Assembly (NCBI RefSeq): GCF_905475465.1
Contig: NC_062235.1
Coordinates: 6,272,001-6,336,000 of the forward strand
Direction of reading: 5' to 3'
DNA length: 64,000 nucleotides
Origin: Pieris napi
Lineage: Eukaryota; Arthropoda; Insecta; Lepidoptera; Pieridae
Within the stretch, counting starts at the first letter, position 1; each line of letters opens with the position of its first letter. Both the position numbers and the translations under genes were made by a program. Below the pieces are notes generated by a model. The model had not been told where the DNA came from. It ran no database searches and was given only the letters and a program-made list of their open reading frames with translations. This document shows, piece after piece, positions 48,052 through 58,127 of the stretch.

Positions 48052-50644
48052 AAAGAGCATAAAACATTGACAATTCTGAGTTATTTCTTATATTATGGTG
48101 ACTTGGAATAATGATTTCAAAAAGTTATTTACGTAGTGACAACACATTGTTATCTTTTGTTTGTGTTGTAACTCAAAAAAGTTAAATGTATATACATATA
48201 GTGTTAAATATTTCATGGATAGATCATTACATACATAGGTGCTTATTGTACCAAAATTATATTGAAACGTAAATAAAGCTAGGACCTTATCGGCCCAATT
48301 GTGCGGTCACTTGAGCTAACAGTAAATCGTAACATTATATCGCGCTATAAAACTTACATAGTAATGATTTTAGAGAAATACTCATACTTAAAAGTGTTCA
48401 AGTTTATCACATTATTATTCAATAATATGTAATTTATCTTTCGTGTAGGCAAGATTAGACTTTGAACACTTTAATAACTAGGGTTTCCCGTCAATCGACT
48501 TGCGTATTAACACTTGTGTATTTGGTATAGATAAACGCTAAGATAAAATGATTGCTTTATCCTATAAAGAAATATTTAAATATACTCTATATATATTTAA
48601 TATATGTTTTATCAATTATGAACGGCACTAATAACATGCGTATCATTCCAAGAATGTTTTTTTGCTATGACGTCTTGGGTTTGCCGGTCCTTGTAACACT
48701 AAAACGTGAGATTGTGTTTATAAATAAATATAACACAAGTTATTTTTAAGTTTTGTTATGTTTGATATCGATATAAAGTTCGCAGTATAAAATTTTCCAT
48801 CAAGAACAGTTTTGATTTGTTATTGCCTCCTTTTTTTAAATGAAATGGCAATATGTGTGATTTAAATATATTAAAGCAACGAACGGTTTGATTGAAATGG
48901 GATGAGTTGACACACTTATTTTCACAGTTGTAGAGCATTTTGACCTAGAAGAGTAGAGAACTTATTGAATGAATTATGAAGTCATAATATTTAAAGTATC
49001 TTAAAATTTATTATTAAATGCCTAAGTATCTAGTGTAGAAAATGCATGATCTTATTAATATTAGTCAATACATAGCCTGTTTAATAAATATGTACTGAAA
49101 GATGTTAGTAGCGCCTCCGAGACTTAGGTATTATATTCCATAGGTCCTGCCTAGCTAATGGATTTTAGTAGGAGATAAGTAGTACTTGCTTAAAACAAAA
49201 CGAGATTTTAGGTTGTTTTATTACGATCATAGCGTCACTTAAATTGACAGCCGGAAAACATGTATACGATTTTTTTGATTGTTTGAATACTGGAATATTC
49301 TATTATGAATACGTTAAACAGGAAAAACATCTGATTACAAAATGTAATGACTGCTTATAATGTTGCTAACAAATTAATGATAAATTGTAGTTTTAATTAC
49401 ATACATATTTATTTTTATTTTATTGTGTACGAACTCTTTAGTGAGATTTAATTAAATTGAAAGCAATAGCGCGATTAAATTTTAATCAATCCTCTAATTA
49501 TAAGATGATTTTTTATTATGTTTATTTCTAAAGACAAAAGCATGGATTACATAATTGAGCTTTGTAGTAAGTTTATGAGACAATTTTAAAACATATGCCT
49601 ACGAGAACTATCATATGAATATCTAGTTTAATTTTCAGCCGAGTGTGTACTTTTCTAAGATCGTAAAACTCACGTTATGTAGTTATAAAACCTATTCACA
49701 TAATACTTAAATCACGTACTTGAGTTTGTATGCTGACCTCGACATAATTCACCATCCTGCATTATTAAGACAAAATATGCTAATAGTCTATGCTTTTTTA
49801 TAATTTAATTTTAAATTACCAAATCTCTTTGTTTCTTACTTAAAAATGTCAAGTCAAATCAAAATTTTACTTGATGTTAAACTCTTCTGAATTTAGCATT
49901 AAGTATTCAATTTATCACTGACCCAATTTTTACAAAGTCGTGTTTATATTTGTCATTCAAATATAAAAGTCTGAAGTGTACTTCAAAAGAAATTAAAGTA
50001 ATAAATTATTTCGACATTTATCTCTAGATAAATTTATGATATTAGTTACTAGAGAGTACATTATTAGGCCAAGATAACCTTGACAGATTGCAAAATTTGG
50101 CAGTTAATAGCTGTAAGAGAATTCTTCCTCAATTAGATATTCCTTCCAAATACCTATGTATAATTAGTGTTGTTCGTTAAATATATATTATAAAAATAAA
50201 TATTAACCATAGTAAATCTAAAATAATTATTTTAAAATGGGACTTATTATCTTCACAGTTATATGTAAACCTCATTCTTGAAATCTCATAAAGATTAATT
50301 AATTACAGGGAAAGATCAATCTCGTTGTATAAATTAAAATATACTTGACGTATCTTCAACGTCATCATCATCTTCAACGTCCTTCACGATAAAAAGCTCA
50401 GCATAATATGACACAAATAAAATCAGAATAGCATTATTCAACTGGTAACAGATTGATTAAAAATGATTCCGCCTGCCATGATATATTCCTAGAATATATT
50501 ACATTTGTTTTTCAAATTAATGGTGTTTGAAGGTCCTGGAACCAATGTCACAACTCACAGCAGTAAGGTCATTCTTGCATATGTAAATAGGAACATTCTG
50601 GATGAGTTATGCGTATATTTTTTAAATACGATAGAACTTGTTAA

Positions 50645-50815
50645 AACAAAAAACTTGGCGGAGAGTTTATTGCCAGTTTTTGTCTTCCGTTTTACGCCCT
50701 TGATTTGAGAACTGGCAGTAAATGTAAAATTAGAAGCATTTTATGTATATTTAATTTTTGACGTTCATAAGTGTACATTGTGTTACCTACATGAATAAAT
50801 GATTTTTGCCTTTGA
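50645..50815 (+). mobile_element. LINE 3' tail
   Basis: 'ggcggagagtttattgccag', 'gcccttgatttgagaactgg', 'gtgtacattgtgttacctac' and 'atgaataaatgatttttgcc' match the reverse complement of 11528-11725. It is the 3' terminus of a non-LTR element; the coding part upstream is not recognisable. Confidence 0.65.
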
Positions 50816-51824
50816 CTTGTCTTAATGAAATGGTATTCTGGAATACAAGAGAAGTTCTATAAACATATTTTGGAGGACTAAAGAAAAATGAAAATAATAA
50901 TAACTTTTCACTATAACCCTTTTATAACGCCTATACAGTTACAATTATTTTTTGACTATAAACAACTTACGAACTCGTTTTAGCCAAGAACAATTCATTT
51001 ATGTTTGACGCTTGATGAAGCCTTTGGACATGACGCGACAAAATTTTGTAAAGCTTGTGCAACATGTTTCTTTTATGACTTTTAAATAACCAACTTTTAT
51101 TCTAATAATAAATATATTCAAGTATAATTTTTAAAAAGTGCGTCATCACTTTCCCTAAATTCTATAATATTTATATACAGTTAACATTTTTATTTCGATG
51201 TTCAATCGTTTAAAGAAAGTTTACTTTATGAATTAAGTCTAACAAGACTAAATTAAAAATATCATAGAACTGGTTACTTATGTAAGCGTTTATATAAATT
51301 AACAAATTCAAATATGTCGCAATATTATTTATGATGCCCTTGAAATGGTGCTAAATGTTGACTTCTTAAAATATCACAAAATAGTTCTTATTGCATAACT
51401 AAGTTACTTCGTCGTTCATGGGAAATTTAATTTATTTATACCTAAAATTTCGACAGTTTACAAATTAAACGAACATTAACAATGCACTCATTCCATTAAT
51501 AACTATCAATATAACTAATCAATCCAAATCTATCCTAATAGCTTACTCGATCATAACACAACGTGCCTCATAACATCACGTTGCTTTACGAAACCAAAAC
51601 GTTAATCCACTGGTATTATTTCAACATATGAGGACAATGATGTAACAGAGATGCCTATTCACTAAAACCAATTGACGTCCTCTTCGTTGAAGGATTTATG
51701 ATGTCAACACCTATTTTCACTTCCCATGGAGTTAGGGAAATATTTTGAAACTGCTACGCTTGTTTTCCTTCGTTAATGTTCAGTTTGTTATGAATTTACT
51801 CAGTAAACTCTCTTGTTGTTACAG
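50816..51824. other. end of intron 1, nothing else recognised
   Basis: AT-rich up to the acceptor. The open frame continuing upstream of 51825 (from 51745) is intronic read-through, not coding. Confidence 0.5.
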
Positions 51825-53103
51825 ATTTGTCATCAATCTCCTGGCTACCAATTTGGTAACGACATCCCTGCTCGCGCCCGCATTGTTTGGCGAGCACACC
51901 GCACGGGAGAAAGAGGGTTGGATCGAGGCAGGAGACGCGGCCGCCGCGGCATATAGCTTGGCAGCACTTCTTGCTGTTATGCTTATCTCCGTGGACCAGC
52001 ATCACGCAGTCACCGACCCCCTTCGTTGCCACACGCGGCTGCTACAGCGCCGCCCCGCTGCTCTGTGCGCCGCGACCTGGCTGATAGCGGCCTTAGCGGC
52101 GTCTTCTCGCGCCACCATTGCTGTTGTGCGACACTACTACCCCTTGCCGGCTGTTCAAACAGCGGAATTAGCGTATTACATCGTCTATTTAATAGCTGGT
52201 ATCCTCACCCCAGTGGCTATAGTTTGTATCATGTACGCAAGAATTTATCGTGCGGCTAGGTCTTCGGGCCTACGCGCCAGAGCACAAGGTGCTAGTGCCC
52301 TTCAACTACATGAACCTCATATTAATTTGCCTGATGTCATTGAGGAAGGCGAAGGATTGACTCTCAAAATAGATATGCCAGAAGACGTAGTAGAGGCTGA
52401 GCGCAAATTTGGTCCATTCCTTCTTCCACCTGAAAGACCGCTTCGTTGTCCCTCTATTGCAAGCTTGAGAAATTCTCGAAAGGAGGGAAAATCGAATGAA
52501 GATTTGAGAAAAGGTTTGCCAGCGGTTAATTCTGCGCCGTCACTTGCTGTGCCTCTGCTAGCAGTGCAAACATGTACTCCAGCGCCTTCAAACAACGGTT
52601 CAAGAATTACGTCTATCCGGTGTCGAATATCGAATGCATCATTGTTTAGATATAGGGAAGAATCTCGTGCAGCCCGAGTGGGACTATTGACGGGTGCACT
52701 AGTGATGTTGCATGTGCCGCACGCGGCAGTGGCTGTTGTGTCAGCAGTCGCGCCAGGCTTAGCGTCCTGCGGACGGACTCCTGCGTTAGTGTTATTGTTA
52801 CTCGCTTCAGCGGTGTCACCATTCCTATTTGCGCTGCGCTCGCGTCGTGTTCAGCGGGAAGCTCGGCGACTTTTGCTTCCCGAGAAGAGCGCGTGGGAGA
52901 GAACGTCTGCGTCAACGGCGGCAGCGGACGGTCAACGCGCACGTGCTGCCCTTGAGCTGCTGCGAACGTTGACCCCAACCAGCGAGAGAAGAGAGAGTGG
53001 AGAGACCCGCACCTCAGTGTCGGGAAACGGATCAGAGGGGGCGTGTCGCAGTTCCTTCAGTTCTGGAGGCAGCACGCAGCTGTCTTCTGCGTCGGACGAG
53101 TGA
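51825..53103 (+). CDS. orphan class A GPCR, exon 2 (TM2-TM7 and tail)
   Basis: Completes a 484-residue receptor. TM2 about 60-80 (FVINLLATNL, with Asn68 where Asp2.50 is usual); TM3 about 97-119, ending DQH (116-118) in place of DRY; TM4 about 138-158 with W144 (W4.50); TM5 about 173-199 with P188 (P5.50) and Y196 (Y5.58); a long third loop, about 201-338; TM6 about 341-365 with P357 (P6.50) but no CWxP; TM7 about 376-397, ending SPFLF (390-394) in place of NPxxY. No Cys occupies the 3.25 position. The tail (398-484) is rich in Ser, Thr and Arg. Such receptors sit in the plasma membrane and signal through G proteins; the motif losses make ligand, coupling and even signalling uncertain. It resembles aminergic-type orphans in layout, but I do not recognise the ortholog. 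The exon is GC-rich against AT-rich flanks. Confidence 0.9.
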
Positions 53104-53440
53104 CCGGTGCATCTGGGGCCCCAGCCGCCCCGCGGGCCCCCTCAGGCCCCGATCTTGCGGGTTCGATTCACCCCCCGCCCCACCGCTCTACAAATCTGTG
53201 ATACTAGGATAAGGCGCCCCGCCCTCGGCGCGACTGTTAGACTGATTTAGCATAAGAATATTTATTACTGTGTCCGAGTACCTTTCCGCTCAGCGGAGAA
53301 CTTTATTACCTGATGATAAATGTATAAAAAAGTAAATGCGTTTTGAAATGTCATTTCGTGGTTTTATTTATACACCCATATTCAATATAAACCGCAGAAT
53401 TACATATCCAACCAGAAATAGTGAAGGTTGACAATAAAAC
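53104..53440 (+). other. GPCR 3' UTR with GC-rich start and AATAAA
   Basis: The first 85 bp is very GC-rich and includes a perfect palindrome 'ctggggccccag' at 53113-53124. The sequence then becomes AT-rich. AATAAA at 53433-53438 is the best polyadenylation signal; the weaker GATAAA-like sites near 53310 are alternatives. Confidence 0.5.
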
Positions 53441-55244
53441 TAAAACATGTTGCGAAAACTGCTATTTTATGATTGCACACAGTTTTCCTAATGTTACTCC
53501 ATTCCGCTCACTTGAAGGTAAAACACATAGTAGAGAATTGTACCGCAATACTTAATGTTTGGAAAAGAAAAAATATAATTAACGAACATAATAAATTAAC
53601 TTTCTACAAAGTTACACACAGTACATGTTTGAGGATAATCAGGTGCTATAATAATATATGTAATACTAATAGGCACTTTGATAAGAGATATAACCTAAAA
53701 CATTTACCTTCAATTGTCCAACCTTAGCACAACAACGTGGAAACTACTATTAATAATAATTAAAGTTAATTGAGAAAATCCAATGGATGGATGAATCTAT
53801 CAATTAGGGTGATAAGGCAAAAATTGTCAAAATATTAAATATTTAAAGAGCTAAATCATCTTTGAAGATACAAAAATAAGAATAAGTTTTATTTACAATA
53901 TCAGTAATTTAAACAAATCTTTTTTGTATGATTTTTTTTGTATATTGAATAGAAACAAGTAAAAACTAACTAATTCCGATTTAGTTCAAAATATATAAAA
54001 CTTATAACATATATATAGCATTATTGAAGCTTAATAGAATAAAGTTTTTATAAGAGATTATTAGGAAAAATTGTATACTTAGGACCATACCTCTCTCAAA
54101 AGGCCGGTAACCTGACATTGTAAACACGGTATCACTTAACTTTAGGTGAGCTACAAAAATACTATCTTTAAATCAACCTCAATGCAAAGGATGTGTTCCA
54201 TTTTCAAATTCGAAAAATATTATCTATGGAATCGAAAACCAAAGCAGGACGCTAGTTGCAATTATTGTTACATCACTAGAAAACGTGCCTGAAAATAATT
54301 TGTCATCTTTGTCGAGATTAGAGATGTTACGTAAGTATTACGGAATTATGATAATTGATCATAAAATATCTATTGTTCATATTGATAATAGTTTTGACTA
54401 GAACTGAATAGAAGGCTTTTTTCACTTCTTTAATTCCCGACCGAGGAATAATTGTTGCAATTTGGAAGGCGTTAACCAAGATTTTTGTGCCAGTTTACAA
54501 AACTTCTATTCTCCATGATCCTATGAAATCTATTGTAGCATATGCGTTTAATAGTCCAGTCAGTCAAGACAATTAATTCATTATAATTCCAAAAGTTTTC
54601 AAATTTTGATGTAAGGTCGGGAGTGGTATTAAAACAAACTATAAAATTTTGCAACCTGCTATGATGTTCCGGACTGCGGACAAGGTTGCAAAATGAGATT
54701 TATTGTCGTCCCAATGTACCATTCACTTGACCGAAGTTTGAAAACTTTTGGAATTATTATCAAATTTTCGATTTCGAATGTCTATAATGACTGGTCTATT
54801 AGTAATCTTTATCGAAATCGATTGGTACTATATCAATTATAATAAGCTAATGATACTAAGACTTGCACTATAATATGGAAACAAATTACGGCTATAGCAA
54901 TTCAAAGTTTCGTTAGACGGCAAAATATATAGAATTATTTCAAATGTAATGTTTAAAGTGATTGTGGTATGATGAGACTCAAATTTATACAATTAGAGCA
55001 CTTTCGTAGTATTATGTAAACATCGTACTCAAAACGCAGAACAATGTGCATTGTTGTCGGTGACATTCAATGTAATACCAGTGGATTAGACACTCGATAA
55101 TATAAAAGCTTTTGCCCATTGCCAAATACATGTGAAACAAAAACATGCAAACGTGATAAAGAGATATAGTTGATAGAAGAAGTTGTGAATTATCTGAACG
55201 AGCTAAAGAATGTATATATAGGGGTATAGGCTCCGAATATGATT
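53441..55244. other. no gene recognised
   Basis: AT-rich. An 84-residue frame at 53473-53727 and a 60-residue minus-strand frame at 54472-54654 have no motifs. Confidence 0.45.
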
Positions 55245-55458
55245 TTGTCCCATTCGGTGTCGAGACCCTTGGTCCTTGGAAAAGTTGCTCGTACAGTGAA
55301 GGAAAATATCGTGAGCATGTAAGGTATGTTTGCTGAACCCAAAAACTCGCCGGCGTGTGGGGCTGATCATGTACTTGATTTTTAGAAAAAACAAATGAAA
55401 GTTTGTAGATACAGAAATCTTAAGCCGAGACGTAAAAAATTGTAGCGCGAGTTAATTG
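55245..55458 (+). mobile_element. tRNA-derived SINE (family A), body only, degraded
   Basis: 'acagtgaaggaaaatatcgt', 'cgccggcgtgtggggctgat', 'atacagaaatcttaagccg' and 'aattgtagcgcgagttaa' follow the SINE body order. The tRNA head is not recognisable. Confidence 0.6.
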
Positions 55459-55879
55459 TGAACAATCATACGATGATTGTTCACTTGAAGCCAATATTGA
55501 GCCTATTAGTTTGTACCACACTAAACCACTCTTTAATTGTAATTTAACATTCTCGTTTCTGATGTCTAAATAACATAAGTGTCATTTAGATTTATGAACC
55601 TTTAAATAAGCCAAGTTGGTTTTTTTTTAGAGTCGCAAACCCTATACCCCTAATTTTGTGTTAGTTATAAGCTCATATTTTAAACAATTAAAGTCAGCTG
55701 TTACCTAGCTTCAAACAAAGAGTTTTATTTAAACATCTCCATACAACAACCTCCACCGAACTTAACTCGCGAAGTTTTTTTTAGTTACATACTTAATACA
55801 GCTTAAAATAAATTTATAACAAAAATACAACTACATAGTCATAAAAAACAATTTTTTGTTATGTTACATACTTACTTAG

Positions 55880-56130
55880 CCAAACATTTCCGGATGCGTT
55901 CGAATCCCGACTATGCACAAAGAGATTTCTATTCAATTCATGCTATGTAACACATGCGCAATTTGCACAATACAATGAAGGAAAACGTGAGAATTCCTCC
56001 ATGTTAAAGACGAAAAATGAACGAGTGTGCACAGATGGCTAATCACCTACTTGCCTAGTATCAATTAAACAAATGTAGATATTTAAGGTAATATTTGTAA
56101 AATTCTATATTCCGAGTTAGGTAACGCTAC
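55880..56130 (+). mobile_element. tRNA-derived SINE (family A-like), old copy
   Basis: 'ttcgaatcccgactatgcac' (B box), 'caatgaaggaaaacgtgaga', 'gatggctaatcacctacttg' and the 3' 'gttaggtaacgctacaagcg' follow the family order with many changes. Confidence 0.5.
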
Positions 56131-56134
56131 AAGC

Positions 56135-56450
56135 GTAGTAGTGCAGTAGTCTAGTATCTCTCCACTTTGTTCTGTCTTTAGCTTCCCTTAGCCCCGCTGT
56201 TATGGGGGGAATCGTGACTTGGTCAAACCAGAAGGTTGGCGATCTGCCCCGCGTCTTTTTGCCTTACCGACGACAACCAGCTTGTCCAGGTAAACTGGTT
56301 CGCGACGAGTGATATGACCATAGTAAGTTATCTTCTATAGCATGTTGTTGAGTCTCGTATGAACTCTGAGTTGATCCAATATTGATTGGTTAGATCTTTC
56401 AGCGATTCATGGTATGCAAAGCATCTTTGTCCAACATCATATAGGCAGAA
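56135..56450 (-). repeat. probable decayed LINE coding remnant, antisense
   Basis: A GC-richer block of about 300 bp. On the minus strand, frames such as CFAYHESLKDLTNQYWINSE and KDAGQIANLL are interrupted by stops. The style fits LINE C-terminal sequence but I cannot fix the family. Confidence 0.35.
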
Positions 56451-57199
56451 ATAATGTAATTGATAATAATTGATTTCATAACAGGCAAAGGAATTGTCGC
56501 CTAAACTATATTATAACTATTGTACAACTAAGATATCAATTAATTAAAAAAAGGTTCCAGTCGGAGAGTCGCTTGAAAATTTGCTAATTTATTTAACCTC
56601 AAAGCAACTAATAGTAATTTGTACTACTCGTTGCTTTGCGTTCAAAAATACCAAAGAATTATGAAACATACATACATTTAAAGAAAATACATTCAATAGT
56701 TTAATACCAATTATCGAATAGTGACCGATTGTATTGGTCTACAGCATCGCACTAGAGGATAAAGAATACTGATACAAATATGACATTAAAATCCATGATT
56801 TCATTTAATTATACCGTATTTGTATGATTGAATGAGTGTGTGATAACAAACCTTGTTTTTATAGTAGTGTCTTGATAAACAATTATTTTAATTGAACTAG
56901 TTGCCATATTCTATGTCTCTATGGTTCACTCGGCTTCCGCATAGCAATACAGGGACTTGAGGAATCAATTAATATAAAAAACAAATTAAAACATCAATTG
57001 AATTAGCAATTTTAGCCAATTTAATCTTGCTTTTGGCTGACAAATGATAGGACTGACTATTTAAGGTGTGTTTTTTTTGAATACATTAAAAAATATATTT
57101 TGATCATATAAATCAATTTAATTAAATTTTAACGGAATTTATAAACTGGCACTAATGAGCCAACTGAACGGTAAGAAATAAATTATAATATAGAATTTT
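56451..57199. other. no gene recognised
   Basis: AT-rich DNA. Confidence 0.4.
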
Positions 57200-57670
57200 C
57201 TTAGTAATATAAAAAATACATAGAAAATTAAAACAAATTTAAAAAATTTAATCCCTGTGGGAGCAGTGTTGGCCTAGTGGCTTCAGTGTGCGACTCTCAT
57301 CCCTGAGGGCGTAGGTTCGATCCCCGGCTGTGCACCAATGGACTTTATTTCTATGTGCGCATTTAACATTCGCTCGAACGGTGAAGGATAACATCGTGAG
57401 GAAAGCGACATGTCTTAGACCCAAAAAGTCGACGGCGTGTGTCAGGCACTGGAGGTTGATCACCTACACGTAATAGATTGAAAAATGATCATGAAACAAA
57501 TTCAGAAATATGAGGCCCAGACCTAAAGGGGGACAACCTCTTATTATTATTATTAATCCCTGTGGCAGTGTACCTTTAACGCTCGCAGCATTTCCTCGCT
57601 GTATTGCGATACTTTTTCGTTGAGCGAGGAAAGCACCAGCTCTGGGGTCACCAGTACTATAATCTTTAAT
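57200..57670 (+). repeat. dispersed repeat B, split by a SINE
   Basis: The left part ends 'aaaaatttaatccctgtgg' at 57260 and the right part resumes 'ccctgtggcagtgtaccttt' at 57558, continuing 'tcctcgctgtattgcgatac' and 'aggaaagcaccagctctggg'. It is the same repeat as 3760-3962, interrupted exactly at the SINE insertion. Confidence 0.75.
57261..57552 (+). mobile_element. tRNA-derived SINE (family A), best copy, with target duplication
   Basis: About 290 bp: tRNA-like head with A box 'tggcctagtggcttcagtg' and B box 'ggttcgatccccgg', then 'gctcgaacggtgaaggataa', 'catcgtgaggaaagcgacat', 'gtcgacggcgtgtgtcaggc', 'ggttgatcacctacacg', 'attcagaaatatgaggccca', and a tail of ATT units. A 13-bp direct repeat ('ttaatccctgtgg') flanks it at 57248-57260 and 57553-57565, the target-site duplication of LINE-mediated insertion. 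A minus-strand open frame across it is a shadow. Confidence 0.92.
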
Positions 57671-58097
57671 TAACGCCTGTGCACTTGAACCCCACGGCCC
57701 AAGAGTCTACTCCAAAGATAACAAACTCTGCGGCCGCGCCCTCTTTGGATAGTTATATTCATAACATTAAAAGCTAGCTAAACACAAGTTTAGCGAATGA
57801 CATGAAATACTACTTTAGAAGAGTGCAATTATGCAAAATATGTTGCAAAGCGCAAAACTCGAAGACGGCTGGACCAGTTCGAGTAAGTTTTTTATTTATT
57901 CCTTGAACTCAATTAATAAATTTTGTTTTATTTAGTACTTATCTTTTTATTCGTAAAAGCAAACAGTCTATTGGGTAGCATAGCAAAATGTTGCATATGT
58001 TGCTACATAGGTACTAAAAAGGTAGGCTAAGTAAAAGAAATAGGTACCTAATATATTAATGCGAAACGAAGTTCGCGGGGGCAGGTAGTGTAATATA
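57671..58097. other. no gene recognised
   Basis: AT-rich. 'gaaccccacggcccaagagt' at about 57690 is similar to 'agcccaagggtctacgacct' near 10340, a hint of another old repeat. Confidence 0.35.
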
Positions 58098-58127
58098 CAA
58101 TATGTATGTTTATGTACATACATATTG
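58098..58127. repeat. 12-bp perfect inverted repeat
   Basis: 'caatatgtatgt' and 'acatacatattg' pair around a 6-nt loop. Small and AT-rich; may be chance. Confidence 0.5.

Larger units (their letters stand above)
36109..51824 (+). other. GPCR intron 1 (15,716 bp, phase 2)
   Basis: The donor GTAAGC at 36109 and the acceptor TCTCTTGTTGTTACAG ending at 51824 are both strong. The content is mostly AT-rich unique-looking DNA, with SINEs at 38255, 40913 and 45714, a LINE tail at 50645 and a possible nested small gene at 46882-47807. Long first introns in receptor genes often hold enhancers, but none can be named here. Stretches 36109-38254, 41166-45713 and 48052-50644 hold nothing else I can support. 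Confidence 0.85.

Noticed and set aside
51745..51824. Open frame directly ahead of exon 2 as a separate start (MKLLRLF...)
   Set aside because: A strong acceptor ends at 51824, and the exon 1 donor restores TM1 in matching phase; a start here would leave a six-TM protein.
57248..57463. 71-residue minus-strand ORF (and similar ones at 13080, 40817, 18006)
   Set aside because: All are antisense translations of SINE family A; their similarity to each other reflects the repeat, not a gene family.
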